A DNA stretch of 5,781 nt, from contig JAEUIB010000056.1 in the NCBI GenBank assembly GCA_016795255.1, positions 1 to 5,781 of the forward strand. The letters are read 5' to 3'. Below are positions 1-5,781 of the stretch, in pieces. The notes beneath the pieces were generated by a model that saw only the letters and a program-made list of their open reading frames with translations, was not told where the DNA came from and made no database searches. Every line of letters starts with the position of its first letter. Position 1 is the stretch's first letter. Both the position numbers and the translations under genes were made by a program. This stretch comes from Planctomycetota bacterium. Its GTDB lineage: Bacteria; Planctomycetota; B15-G4; JADJEK01.

Positions 1-24
1 TTCGAGTCCTTCGGGGGGCACCAC
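1..24 (-). CDS. Possible 5' end of a gene downstream of prmA (partial, tentative)
   Basis: After the prmA stop, the minus strand has two adjacent GTG codons (24-22 and 21-19) followed by codons reading VVPPEGLE up to the window edge. A GGAA stretch lies just upstream and could serve as a weak ribosome binding site. The 16S rRNA methyltransferase RsmE often follows prmA, and some RsmE proteins begin with a short FVPPE-like stretch, so RsmE is one possibility. Only eight codons are visible, so the product cannot be identified. The same bases could simply be non-coding spacer. Confidence 0.2.
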
Positions 25-60
25 TTCCGCGCGCGGCGCCGCAGGCCCGCGTTCCGACCG

Positions 61-927
61 TCAGGTCCGCGTCCCGAACATCGCCATCCACTTCCGCCCG
101 CGCATCGTGCCGTGCACGGTGATGCCGGCCGCCGCGAACGCTGCGCGGGTCCGCTCGTCCTCCTCGACGCGGATCCCGCTCGCGATCAGCGCGCCGCCTC
201 GGCGCAGCCGCGCGGCCAGATCGCCCGCGTGCGCCTGCAGCAGGTCCGCGTGGAGGTTCGCCATCACGACGTCGAACTCGACGTCGTTCGCGCCGAGCTC
301 GCCGAAATCGCCGCAGCGGAATCGACACGGTTCCGCCACGTCGTTGCGTTCGGCGAGTTCGTCTCCGCTCGGGACCGCGTTCGGATCGACGTCGAACCCG
401 AGCGCTTCACGCGCTCCGAGTTTCGCCGCGGCGACCGCGAGGATCCCCGAGCCCGATCCCGCGTCGAGCACGCGATCGCCCGGTCGCAGCGTCCGCTGCA
501 AGAAGCGCAGCGCGAACCTCGTGCTCGGGTGACGCCCGGTGCCGTACGAGCCGCCGGGCTCGAGTCGCAACACGATGTCGGACGGTCGCACGCCGCCGGC
601 GAAATCGTGCGGCACGACCGCGAAGCGGCCGATCCGGAACGGCCGCAGCGACTCGCGCCACGCGACGTTCCAGTCGATCGGCTTCATCGTGCGGAACGTC
701 GCGGCGACGTCGTCCGCCCGGCCGAGGCCGGACCGCGCGACGGCATCCGCGACCCGCGCCTGCATGTCCGCGCGCACCGCGTCCGAGTCGTTCGCGGCGA
801 GGAAGTAGCTGCGCAGCCGCCCCGGCGCGAGTTCGAGGCCGGTCAGCGGCGGCGCCAGCAGCGCCTCCGCGGCGAGTTCTTCGAGGCCTTCCGGCACGCG
901 TACGTCGACTTCGATCCAGGTGTCCAT
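61..927 (-). CDS. prmA: Ribosomal protein L11 methyltransferase PrmA
   Basis: Cytoplasmic SAM-dependent methyltransferase that in known family members methylates lysines and the N-terminus of ribosomal protein L11. The 288-residue length matches the family (about 290). Visible family marks are DWNVAWRESLRPFRIG (85-100), the GTGRHPST loop (129-136; usually GTGxHPTT), SAM motif I VLDAGSGSGILAVAAAKLGA (153-172), an acidic strand end FDVDP (178-182), the ANL motif (223-225; usually ANI) and a C-terminal RGRKWMAM (276-283) matching the family's terminal W. An N-terminal domain of about 80-100 residues precedes the catalytic domain, as in characterised PrmA. The loop before the GTG reads GGSY where AF is usual, a mild divergence. 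The ATG at 927 lies 9 bases after the kinase stop, with no clear Shine-Dalgarno, suggesting translation following on from the kinase gene. Identification is firm; activity is inferred from the family. Confidence 0.93.
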   Translation of the reverse strand: MDTWIEVDVRVPEGLEELAAEALLAPPLTGLELAPGRLRSYFLAANDSDAVRADMQARVADAVARSGLGRADDVAATFRTMKPIDWNVAWRESLRPFRIGRFAVVPHDFAGGVRPSDIVLRLEPGGSYGTGRHPSTRFALRFLQRTLRPGDRVLDAGSGSGILAVAAAKLGAREALGFDVDPNAVPSGDELAERNDVAEPCRFRCGDFGELGANDVEFDVVMANLHADLLQAHAGDLAARLRRGGALIASGIRVEEDERTRAAFAAAGITVHGTMRGRKWMAMFGTRT

Positions 928-936
928 CCCGGCGAT

Positions 937-2727
937 TCAAGCGGTCGGCAAGCGCAGAAGGAACGCCGCACCGCGATCCACTTCGTCGTCGTGACGCAAC
1001 TCGCCCCCCATCGCCCGCGCCAAGCGGCGCGACAGCGCGAGCCCGAGACCGACGCCGGGCACCCCGCGGACCTCGCCGTCGCGCGCACGCTGGAACGCGC
1101 GGAACAACCGGCCGTGCTGCGCAGCGTCGACGCCCGGACCGAAGTCGCGGACGCGCAAGGCGACCATCGCGCCTTCGTCGTGGCCCGTCAGCTCGATGCG
1201 ATGCTCCGGCGCTTCGGCCGCGTACTTGCAGGCGTTGTCGACGAGGTTGAACAGGATCTGCTCGACGGCGGCCGGGTCGGCGACGACCGAGCGCGCGCGC
1301 AACGCGTCGTCGATCCGGACGTCGAGATCCATGCCGGCCCGGCCGGCGCGCTCGCGGCAGCGTTCGAGCGTGCGCTCGAGCAACGCGTCGAGGCGCAGCG
1401 TCTCGCGCCGGCGCTCCCCGCGGTCGGCTTCGAGCCGCGAGTACGCGAGCACGTTCTCCACGAGGTGCGACAGCCGCGCTGCTTCGCGCTGCAGCGTCTC
1501 GAGGTAGCGCTTGCGCTTGACCGGATCGTCGGCGCGCGACTGCAGCAGCAGGTCCGACATCAGGCGCAGCGACGTCAGCGGCGTGCGCAGTTCGTGCGTC
1601 ACCGTCGACACGAACGCGGCGCGCCGCTCGTTGAACGACAGCATCACGAACAGCAGCAGCGCGACGGCGACGGCCGCGACCAGCGCCGATCCGATCGCCA
1701 AGGACAACGAGAAGAACAACGGCGTCGCCGGCGGCGCCTCGCTGCGCGCGATGCGGCCCGGCACCAACGCGACCGGCAGCGCAGCGAGCTGATGCTCGGA
1801 GGGAACGCGCGACGCCTTCAGCAGCGGCACCAGTTTCGCGTTCGGCAGCAGGTCGCGGACGCGCGAGATCAAGTCGGTACGGATCGATTCCCAATCGAGC
1901 CAGCAACCTTGGACGTAGGTGGCCGGTCCGACGCGGACGCGTCGCACGAGCAGCAGCTCGCGACCGATCCACGCCGGCTGGAACTCGTCGAGCACGACGG
2001 CCGGCGCGGCCGCGTTCAGCCCCGACGGATCCGAGTTCGACGCGTTGCGCTGCAGCTCGGCGCGCGCGGACTGGCGATTGTGGAACTCGACCATGTTCTG
2101 CGCATACAGCGCATCCTCGCCGGTGTTCGCCGGATCCGCGGCCTGGTTCGGCAGCGTCTGCGTCGCCGACGTCACCGACGACGCGGACGTCACGGGGTCG
2201 GGGCGTCGCGTCTCGAACAGCGTCGTCCACCGCGGATCGGACTTCAGCACGCGTTCCAGCGACACGAGACGTTCGGCGCACGCGGTGACGCGGTCGGCGT
2301 CGACGACTCCCGAGTCGATCAGGTCGTCGCGCTTCTCGACGTCGGGAACTTGGGGCGACGTGATCGCCCCGTCCTGGTGGACCTGGAAGTGCAAACGCAG
2401 GTACGTCGGCAGGATCTGCAGCAGCGGCGACGGCACCTCGCGCTCGCTCTCGCGCGCGGCGCGGAACAGATTCGCGTAGGCCCGGTCCGGCGCGTACGTC
2501 GCCGAGTACTCGAAGTACGGCCGCTTGCTCTCGACCGCGAGGATCGGGAACAGCAGCGAGTCCATGCGATACAGCGCGAGGCGCGCCAGCTCTTCGAGCC
2601 GTGCGCGTTCGCGCGTCTGCGCCTGCTCGCGATCGAGGCGCAGGAGCTTCAGCGTGACGAACCCCATCGCGCCGCCGACCAGCGTCACGCAGATCGCGAA
2701 CACCAGCCAGATGCGCCACGGCTTCAT
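937..2727 (-). CDS. Membrane sensor histidine kinase of a two-component system
   Basis: A 596-residue HisKA/HATPase_c sensor kinase that should autophosphorylate and pass phosphate to the regulator encoded just upstream. Order of parts: a first membrane segment (about 5-27), an extracytoplasmic region (about 28-336), a second membrane segment (about 337-363), a short linker, the H box VTHELRTPL with phospho-acceptor His378, N box LFNLVDNACKYA (492-503; Asn494 and Asn498), G1 box DFGPG (528-532), an LFRAF stretch (541-545) and G2 box GVGLGLAL (558-565). Only about 15 residues separate membrane segment 2 from the H-box region, so no HAMP domain is visible. The sensor region matches no fold I recognise; it includes a Ser/Thr-rich stretch near 179-191 with VTSA twice. 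The ATG at 2727 overlaps the regulator stop as ATGA, and GGACGAG lies just upstream as a weak ribosome binding site. Longer starts farther upstream would run out of frame through the regulator and are rejected. The stimulus is unknown. Confidence 0.93.
   Translation of the reverse strand: MKPWRIWLVFAICVTLVGGAMGFVTLKLLRLDREQAQTRERARLEELARLALYRMDSLLFPILAVESKRPYFEYSATYAPDRAYANLFRAARESEREVPSPLLQILPTYLRLHFQVHQDGAITSPQVPDVEKRDDLIDSGVVDADRVTACAERLVSLERVLKSDPRWTTLFETRRPDPVTSASSVTSATQTLPNQAADPANTGEDALYAQNMVEFHNRQSARAELQRNASNSDPSGLNAAAPAVVLDEFQPAWIGRELLLVRRVRVGPATYVQGCWLDWESIRTDLISRVRDLLPNAKLVPLLKASRVPSEHQLAALPVALVPGRIARSEAPPATPLFFSLSLAIGSALVAAVAVALLLFVMLSFNERRAAFVSTVTHELRTPLTSLRLMSDLLLQSRADDPVKRKRYLETLQREAARLSHLVENVLAYSRLEADRGERRRETLRLDALLERTLERCRERAGRAGMDLDVRIDDALRARSVVADPAAVEQILFNLVDNACKYAAEAPEHRIELTGHDEGAMVALRVRDFGPGVDAAQHGRLFRAFQRARDGEVRGVPGVGLGLALSRRLARAMGGELRHDDEVDRGAAFLLRLPTA
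2724..2727 (-). promoter_or_regulatory. ATGA stop-start overlap of regulator and kinase genes
   Basis: The kinase ATG and the regulator TGA share bases in the minus-strand tetranucleotide ATGA. This arrangement is typical of translational coupling by terminating and restarting ribosomes and supports co-expression of the pair. The overlap is seen directly; coupling is inferred. Confidence 0.8.
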
Positions 2728-3437
2728 GCGTGCTCGTCCAGCCGCTCCGCGAACATGTACCCGCGGCCGCGCACCGTCCGCACGAAGCGCGGCTGGTCGG
2801 AATCGTCGCGCAGCTTCTCGCGCAGGCGCACGACGTGCATGTCGATCGTGCGCGTCTCGACACCGCGGGGGTCGACGCGCCAGACGTCTTGCAGCAGTTC
2901 CTCGCGCGACACGACGCGGCCGGCGTTCTTGATCAGGAAGCGCAGCAGTTCGGCCTCGCGCTCCGACAGCTCGAATCGCTCCCCGCCTTTGTGCCGCACT
3001 TCCGCGCGAGCGAAGTCGATCGTGACGCCGCCGAAGCGGACGCGGTCGAGGTCGAGCGGTCGTTCGCAACTGCGGCGCAGCACGGCTTCGATGCGCGCCA
3101 GCAGTTCCTTCGCCGAAAACGGCTTCACGACGTAGTCGTCGGCGCCGAGCTTGAGGCCGCGCACGCGATCCTCTTCCTGGCCGCGCGCCGTCAGCACGAT
3201 GACCGGCAGCTTCGGCCGCGCCGCGCGGATCTCCCGCAGTACCTCCATGCCGTCCTTCTTCGGCAGGCCGAGGTCGAGCAGCACGAGGTCGAACTCGCCG
3301 CGGACGGCCAGCGACGAGCCTTCGATCCCGTCCTTCGCCTCGGTCGTCGCGATGCCCTCCGCCTCGAGCGCGTCGACGACGCCGAACCGGATCGCCTCGT
3401 CGTCCTCGACCACCAGCACCGCGCGCTTCGCATCCAT
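2724..3437 (-). CDS. OmpR/PhoB-family response regulator
   Basis: A 237-residue DNA-binding response regulator. The receiver domain (about 5-118) has the acidic pair (E11-D12-D13), phospho-acceptor Asp55 in LVLLDLGLP, switch Thr83 in VLTA and Lys105 in VVKPF. The C-terminal winged-helix domain (about 135-232) shows the OmpR-type LSEREAELLRFL helix, the recognition-helix region ETRTIDMHVVRLREKL (194-209) and the wing ending VRGRGYMF (222-229). Length and layout are standard. I chose ATG 3437 because MDAKRAVLVVEDDE is the normal receiver N-terminus; the frame stays open upstream to 3677, but those 80 residues look like translated intergenic DNA. GGGGGT about 9 bases upstream may act as a ribosome binding site. 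It is first in the cluster and overlaps the kinase gene. Its targets are unknown; autoregulation and control of the divergent SGNH gene are inferences. Confidence 0.94.
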   Translation of the reverse strand: MDAKRAVLVVEDDEAIRFGVVDALEAEGIATTEAKDGIEGSSLAVRGEFDLVLLDLGLPKKDGMEVLREIRAARPKLPVIVLTARGQEEDRVRGLKLGADDYVVKPFSAKELLARIEAVLRRSCERPLDLDRVRFGGVTIDFARAEVRHKGGERFELSEREAELLRFLIKNAGRVVSREELLQDVWRVDPRGVETRTIDMHVVRLREKLRDDSDQPRFVRTVRGRGYMFAERLDEHA

Positions 3438-3482
3438 CGCAACGACCCCCACAGCGACCCCGCAGACGAACGTGGCCGGGCT

Positions 3483-3537
3483 CGAATCGGGCTCGGCGCG
3501 CGCGGGCGACGCAGAGTACCCCGCCGGCGCGAATCGG
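3483..3537. repeat. CGAATCGG direct pair flanking a -10-like element
   Basis: The octamer CGAATCGG occurs at 3483-3490 and 3530-3537, 47 bases apart start to start and in the same orientation. The copies lie on either side of the putative minus-strand -10 element at 3511-3520. They could be protein-binding sites for autoregulation. Because the octamer is short and similar words are common in this GC-rich DNA, chance is a real alternative. Confidence 0.25.
3511..3520 (-). promoter_or_regulatory. Putative -10 element for the regulator-kinase-prmA cluster
   Basis: The minus strand reads GGTACTCTGC, with TACTCT as a -10-like hexamer. It matches 8 of 10 positions with the element facing the SGNH gene. 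It would start transcription near 3506 and give a leader of about 70 bases before the regulator ATG. No good -35 hexamer is present at 16-18 bases. A TTGACG at 3571-3566 matches the -35 consensus well but lies too far away to pair with it. Confidence 0.35.
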
Positions 3538-3627
3538 CAGCATCGGGTCTCCGCCACCGCACGCGCGTCAACCCGACGTAACAGCCCGCCGCCTGGGGGC
3601 AACGACGTGCCGGCGCACCGTGGTCGC

Positions 3628-3638
3628 TGGTAGCCTGC
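3628..3638 (+). promoter_or_regulatory. Putative extended -10 element for the SGNH gene
   Basis: The sequence TGGTAGCCTGC contains TGnTAnnnT, the pattern of an extended -10 element, which can work without a strong -35. No convincing -35 hexamer is seen 17-18 bases upstream. Transcription would begin near 3643, leaving a leader of about 90 bases that includes the ATCGTTC direct repeat. This is pattern-based only. Confidence 0.35.
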
Positions 3639-3662
3639 CGCTCGATCACGAGGGAAGTCGGG

Positions 3663-3682
3663 ATCGTTCGTCGGCATCGTTC
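3663..3682 (+). repeat. ATCGTTC direct repeat, candidate response-regulator site
   Basis: ATCGTTC occurs at 3663-3669 and again at 3676-3682, with 6 bases between, so the repeat period is 13 bases. OmpR-family dimers bind tandem direct repeats with periods close to one helical turn (commonly about 10-11, sometimes longer), and this one lies between the SGNH gene and the gene for such a regulator. A 13-base period is slightly long, and the copies lie downstream of the putative start point, which would suit repression better than activation. Binding is inference. Confidence 0.3.
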
Positions 3683-3725
3683 AGGGAGCCGCGAGCCTCG
3701 GCGGGTTCACGGCACGGACAATCTG

Positions 3726-3730
3726 GGAGG
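3726..3730 (+). promoter_or_regulatory. Shine-Dalgarno for the SGNH gene
   Basis: GGAGG lies four bases before the ATG at 3735 and sits within GGGAGGA. It is the clearest ribosome binding site in the window and fixes the start of the SGNH gene, although the spacing is shorter than the usual 5-9 bases. Confidence 0.75.
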
Positions 3731-3734
3731 ACGC

Positions 3735-4862
3735 ATGCACCGCACGGCGAAACTCGTGCTGGTCCCGTTGTCGATCGGCTTGGTCGGACTGGCGATCGGC
3801 GAGATCTTGGCCCGCACCGTGTTCGCGCGAGCGACCCCGGCGCGCGCGATGGCCGCGTACGACCCCGACGAACACGCGGACTTCCGCTTGCGGCCGATCG
3901 ACGATCGGTCCGGCGGCGCTTCGTTGCGCGTCACCGAGCACGGCACGCGCGGGAAGGACTTCGACCCGCGCAAGCCCGACGGCGTGTTCCGCATCCTCGG
4001 CCTCGGCGACTCGTTCGCGTTCGGTCGCGCGGTCGGCGACGACGAGACGTTCTACGCGCGCAGCGCGCGGCTGCTGACCGAACGCCACGGCCATCGGGGC
4101 ATCGAGGTCCTGAACGCCGGCTGTCCGAGCTACGGCATCTGGCAGGAGGCTGCGGTGCTCGAGCATCGCGCCCTGGCGTGGCAGCTCGACGCCGTCGTCG
4201 TGCAGACCTTCCTGTGGAACGACGCGTTCGAGAGCACGTCGCGCGACTCGTTCACCGTCGTCGACGGCTTCCTGATCCCGACCGAACTCGTCGACGAAGT
4301 CCCGGCGTGGAAACGGCGACTGGTCGCCGCGCTCGATCATTCGGCGCTGTTCCGGCTCGTCCGCGTCGTCGGCGCCGATCCGGACGCGGCGGCGCGCGGC
4401 GGTCGCCTGCGGACCGGCGGCCTCGGCGAACGCGCGCGCTCGTTGCTGTACGTCGACGAGCTGCGTTGGCACGAGCCGATCGGGCCGGCGTGGAAGCTGT
4501 GCCTCGAGCAGCTCCGCGGACTGGTCGACCTCGCGCAGGCGCATGCGTTGCCGGTCGCGGTCCTGAACGTGCCCGGACTGCGCGAGGTGTCGAAGACGTC
4601 GCGGTCGACTTGGGCGCAGCGGTTGTCGATCCCGGTCGAGCGCCTCGACGTCGGCGCGCCGTGGCGCGACGTCGAGCGCATGCTGGCGAAGGACGGCGTG
4701 CTGCTCGTCGACCTCCGGCCGACGATCGATGCACTCGACGACGACGCGATCGACGCGCTGTACGTCGCCGACGGCCATCTGAGCCAGGCCGGACACGCGC
4801 TGGCCGCCGACGTCCTGGCCCGCGCGCTGCATGCGGACGGCCGATTCACGCCGAAGCGCTGA
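3735..4862 (+). CDS. Membrane-anchored SGNH/GDSL-family hydrolase
   Basis: A 375-residue protein of the SGNH/GDSL hydrolase superfamily, whose members are esterases, lipases or carbohydrate O-acyl hydrolases, with some acting as acyltransferases. Residues 7-27 form one hydrophobic N-terminal segment after a basic start (MHRTAK), so the protein is probably an uncleaved signal anchor with its catalytic part outside the cytoplasmic membrane. All four blocks are present: ILGLGDSFAFG (87-97) with nucleophile Ser93, NAGCPSYG (127-134) with oxyanion Gly129, FLWND (159-163) with Asn162, and ADGHLSQAGH (345-354) with Asp346 and His348. The segment between Asn162 and the last block is about 180 residues and is unassigned. 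GGAGG upstream supports the ATG at 3735. It is transcribed alone, divergent from the two-component genes and convergent with corA. The substrate cannot be inferred from sequence; cell-envelope glycan or lipid ester is a plausible guess. Confidence 0.87.
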   Translation: MHRTAKLVLVPLSIGLVGLAIGEILARTVFARATPARAMAAYDPDEHADFRLRPIDDRSGGASLRVTEHGTRGKDFDPRKPDGVFRILGLGDSFAFGRAVGDDETFYARSARLLTERHGHRGIEVLNAGCPSYGIWQEAAVLEHRALAWQLDAVVVQTFLWNDAFESTSRDSFTVVDGFLIPTELVDEVPAWKRRLVAALDHSALFRLVRVVGADPDAAARGGRLRTGGLGERARSLLYVDELRWHEPIGPAWKLCLEQLRGLVDLAQAHALPVAVLNVPGLREVSKTSRSTWAQRLSIPVERLDVGAPWRDVERMLAKDGVLLVDLRPTIDALDDDAIDALYVADGHLSQAGHALAADVLARALHADGRFTPKR

Positions 4863-4949
4863 CGCGGCGACGGCGCCTGCATCGCGAGGATCCTGCGGCT
4901 CGGGAGCGCATGGGCATCCGCGCGATTCCGTCCGCGAATGCGGGCTCGC
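4863..4949. other. Convergent gap between SGNH and CorA genes
   Basis: These 87 bases separate two stop codons that face each other. I find no stable stem followed by a T-tract on either strand, only short palindromes such as AGGATCCT, so an intrinsic terminator is not supported. Factor-dependent termination or an overlap of the two transcripts is possible. Confidence 0.6.
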
Positions 4950-5781
4950 TCACACTTCGCGACGACCGATCCAACCGCGACGCTTGAACCACACGAGCAT
5001 GCCCACGCCGAGGATCGTCATCACGGCGAGGCAGATCGGGTAGCCGTAGCGCGAGCGCAACTCCGGCATGCTGAGCGGCCCGGCGTCGGGATCGAAGTTC
5101 ATGCCGTAGACGCCCGCGATGAACGTCAGCGGGATGAAGATCGTCGCGATGATCGTCAGCACCTTCATGATCTCGTTCATGCGGTTGCCGACGACCGACA
5201 CGTAGACCTCCATCAAGCCCGCGGCCAGGTCGCGGTACGTCTCGATGAGGTCGATCAGCTCCACGACGTGGTCGTAGCAGTCGCGGAAGTACGGACTGAG
5301 ATCGAGCGGGCTCGCGCGCTCGGGCTGCCGATCGATGTCGTGCAGGATCTCGCGCAGCGGCCAGACGCCGCGCCGCAGTTGCAGCAGATCGCGTCGCAGC
5401 TCGTGGATGCGCGCGTGACTGACGCGCTTCGAATCGACGAGGACGTCGTCCTCGAGTTCTTCGATCGTCTCGCCGATCGCTTCGAGCTCGGGGTAGTACG
5501 AGTCGACGACCGCGTCGAGCAGCGCGTACAGCAGGTAGCGCGGTCCCCAGCCGCGGATGCGCCCCTTGCCGTTGCGGATGCGTTCGCGGACCAGATCGAA
5601 GCAATCGCCGTGGTGCTGCTGGAACGTCAGCACGAAGTTCGCGCCGGAGAACACCGACAGTTGGTCGGTGTGCAGCCCGCCGCCGGGCACGCGCTCGGGC
5701 ATCCGCAGCACGAGGAAGTCGTAGTTCTCGAAGCTCTCCCACTTCGCGCGGTGGTGGGACGCCAGGACGTCTTCGAGCGCG
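4950..5781 (-). CDS. corA: CorA-family Mg2+/Co2+ transporter (5' end beyond window)
   Basis: C-terminal 276 residues of a CorA-type divalent metal channel, which in known members forms a pentamer in the inner membrane and imports Mg2+, with Co2+ or Ni2+ also passing. The frame remains open to the right edge, starting ALEDVLASHHRAKWE, which already matches the interior of the cytoplasmic funnel domain, so the true start lies outside; the GTG at 5711 is internal. Visible features in fragment numbering: GKGRIR (71-76), the family stretch YALLDAVVDSYYPELEAIGE (85-104), a long acidic/helical region (about 105-200), membrane segment 1 (about 208-226) ending in the selectivity motif GMN (226-228, at 5105-5097), the loop FDPDAGPLSMPEL, and membrane segment 2 (about 247-265) followed by the basic tail KRRGWIGRREV. 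Full CorA proteins are about 320-370 residues, so roughly 50-90 are missing. No link to the neighbouring genes is evident. Confidence 0.93.
   Translation of the reverse strand, partial: ALEDVLASHHRAKWESFENYDFLVLRMPERVPGGGLHTDQLSVFSGANFVLTFQQHHGDCFDLVRERIRNGKGRIRGWGPRYLLYALLDAVVDSYYPELEAIGETIEELEDDVLVDSKRVSHARIHELRRDLLQLRRGVWPLREILHDIDRQPERASPLDLSPYFRDCYDHVVELIDLIETYRDLAAGLMEVYVSVVGNRMNEIMKVLTIIATIFIPLTFIAGVYGMNFDPDAGPLSMPELRSRYGYPICLAVMTILGVGMLVWFKRRGWIGRREV

Larger units (their letters stand above)
3438..3734. other. Divergent intergenic region between regulator and SGNH genes
   Basis: This 297-base stretch is the only large non-coding region and must hold the start signals for both the minus-strand cluster and the plus-strand SGNH gene unless transcription enters from elsewhere. 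Frames remain open on both strands because of high GC, but the encoded peptides have no recognisable features and the real starts lie at its edges. It contains two -10-like elements pointing outward, an ATCGTTC direct repeat, a CGAATCGG pair and the SGNH ribosome binding site, each listed separately. Confidence 0.75.

Noticed and set aside
407..2863. 818-residue minus-strand frame across kinase and prmA
   Set aside because: It is an Arg/Ala-rich frame-shifted shadow of both genes with no coherent domain.
112..3135. Plus-strand open frame of 1007 codons
   Set aside because: It is the codon-aligned mirror of prmA and the kinase, rich in Arg, Gln, His and Glu without domains, while the minus-strand frames carry full sets of family motifs.
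937..3543. 868-residue minus-strand frame as one long kinase protein
   Set aside because: The first 272 or so residues are an out-of-frame reading of the regulator gene; the true kinase begins at ATG 2727, where the membrane segment starts.
3566..3571. TTGACG on the minus strand as a -35 box
   Set aside because: The hexamer is a good consensus match, but at 16-18 bases downstream there is only GC-rich sequence without a -10 hexamer, and the plausible -10 at 3518-3513 is too far away.
3438..3677. 80-residue N-terminal extension of the response regulator
   Set aside because: Receiver domains begin almost at the residue encoded by 3437, and the extension is low-complexity translation of the divergent promoter region.
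3681..4832. 383-residue minus-strand frame opposite the SGNH gene
   Set aside because: It has no domain features or ribosome binding site, whereas the plus-strand SGNH frame has all catalytic blocks and a strong Shine-Dalgarno.
4863..4949. Bidirectional terminator between the convergent genes
   Set aside because: Only short imperfect palindromes are present and there is no T-tract on either strand.
4846..5742. 298-residue minus-strand frame over the CorA region
   Set aside because: It is an Arg-rich frame-shifted shadow of the CorA frame, which has the GMN motif and both membrane segments.

Overview
The window is very GC-rich DNA with dense coding and strong codon bias. It looks like a high-GC bacterium with an envelope across which a sensor kinase and an anchored hydrolase operate. 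Planctomycetota or Myxococcota would fit the style of the SGNH protein and the GC content, but this lineage guess is weak because no marker gene is complete enough to settle it.

Layout from left to right: (1) positions 1-60 are the region just downstream of prmA and may hold the first codons of another minus-strand gene that leaves the window. (2) Positions 61-3437 form a tight minus-strand cluster. In transcription order it is an OmpR-family response regulator (3437 to 2724), a membrane sensor histidine kinase (2727 to 937, overlapping the regulator by ATGA) and prmA, the ribosomal protein L11 methyltransferase (927 to 61, 9 bases after the kinase stop). (3) Positions 3438-3734 are a 297-base divergent intergenic region with two similar -10-like elements facing opposite ways and a 7-bp direct repeat that could be a regulator site. 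(4) Positions 3735-4862 (plus strand) encode a membrane-anchored SGNH/GDSL-family hydrolase with an intact catalytic set. (5) Positions 4863-4949 are a short convergent gap. (6) Positions 4950-5781 (minus strand) are the C-terminal part of a CorA-family Mg2+/Co2+ transporter whose start lies beyond the right edge.

The regulator and kinase form a complete phosphorelay pair. The kinase has an approximately 310-residue extracytoplasmic domain that I cannot assign to a known sensor fold, and no HAMP domain can be seen before its phospho-acceptor helix. The SGNH gene is divergent from this pair, and the shared intergenic region makes it a reasonable candidate target of the regulator, which is inference. 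Placing prmA in the same apparent transcription unit as a two-component system is the most notable contextual feature. I see no mobile element, CRISPR array, RNA gene or clearly new multi-gene system.
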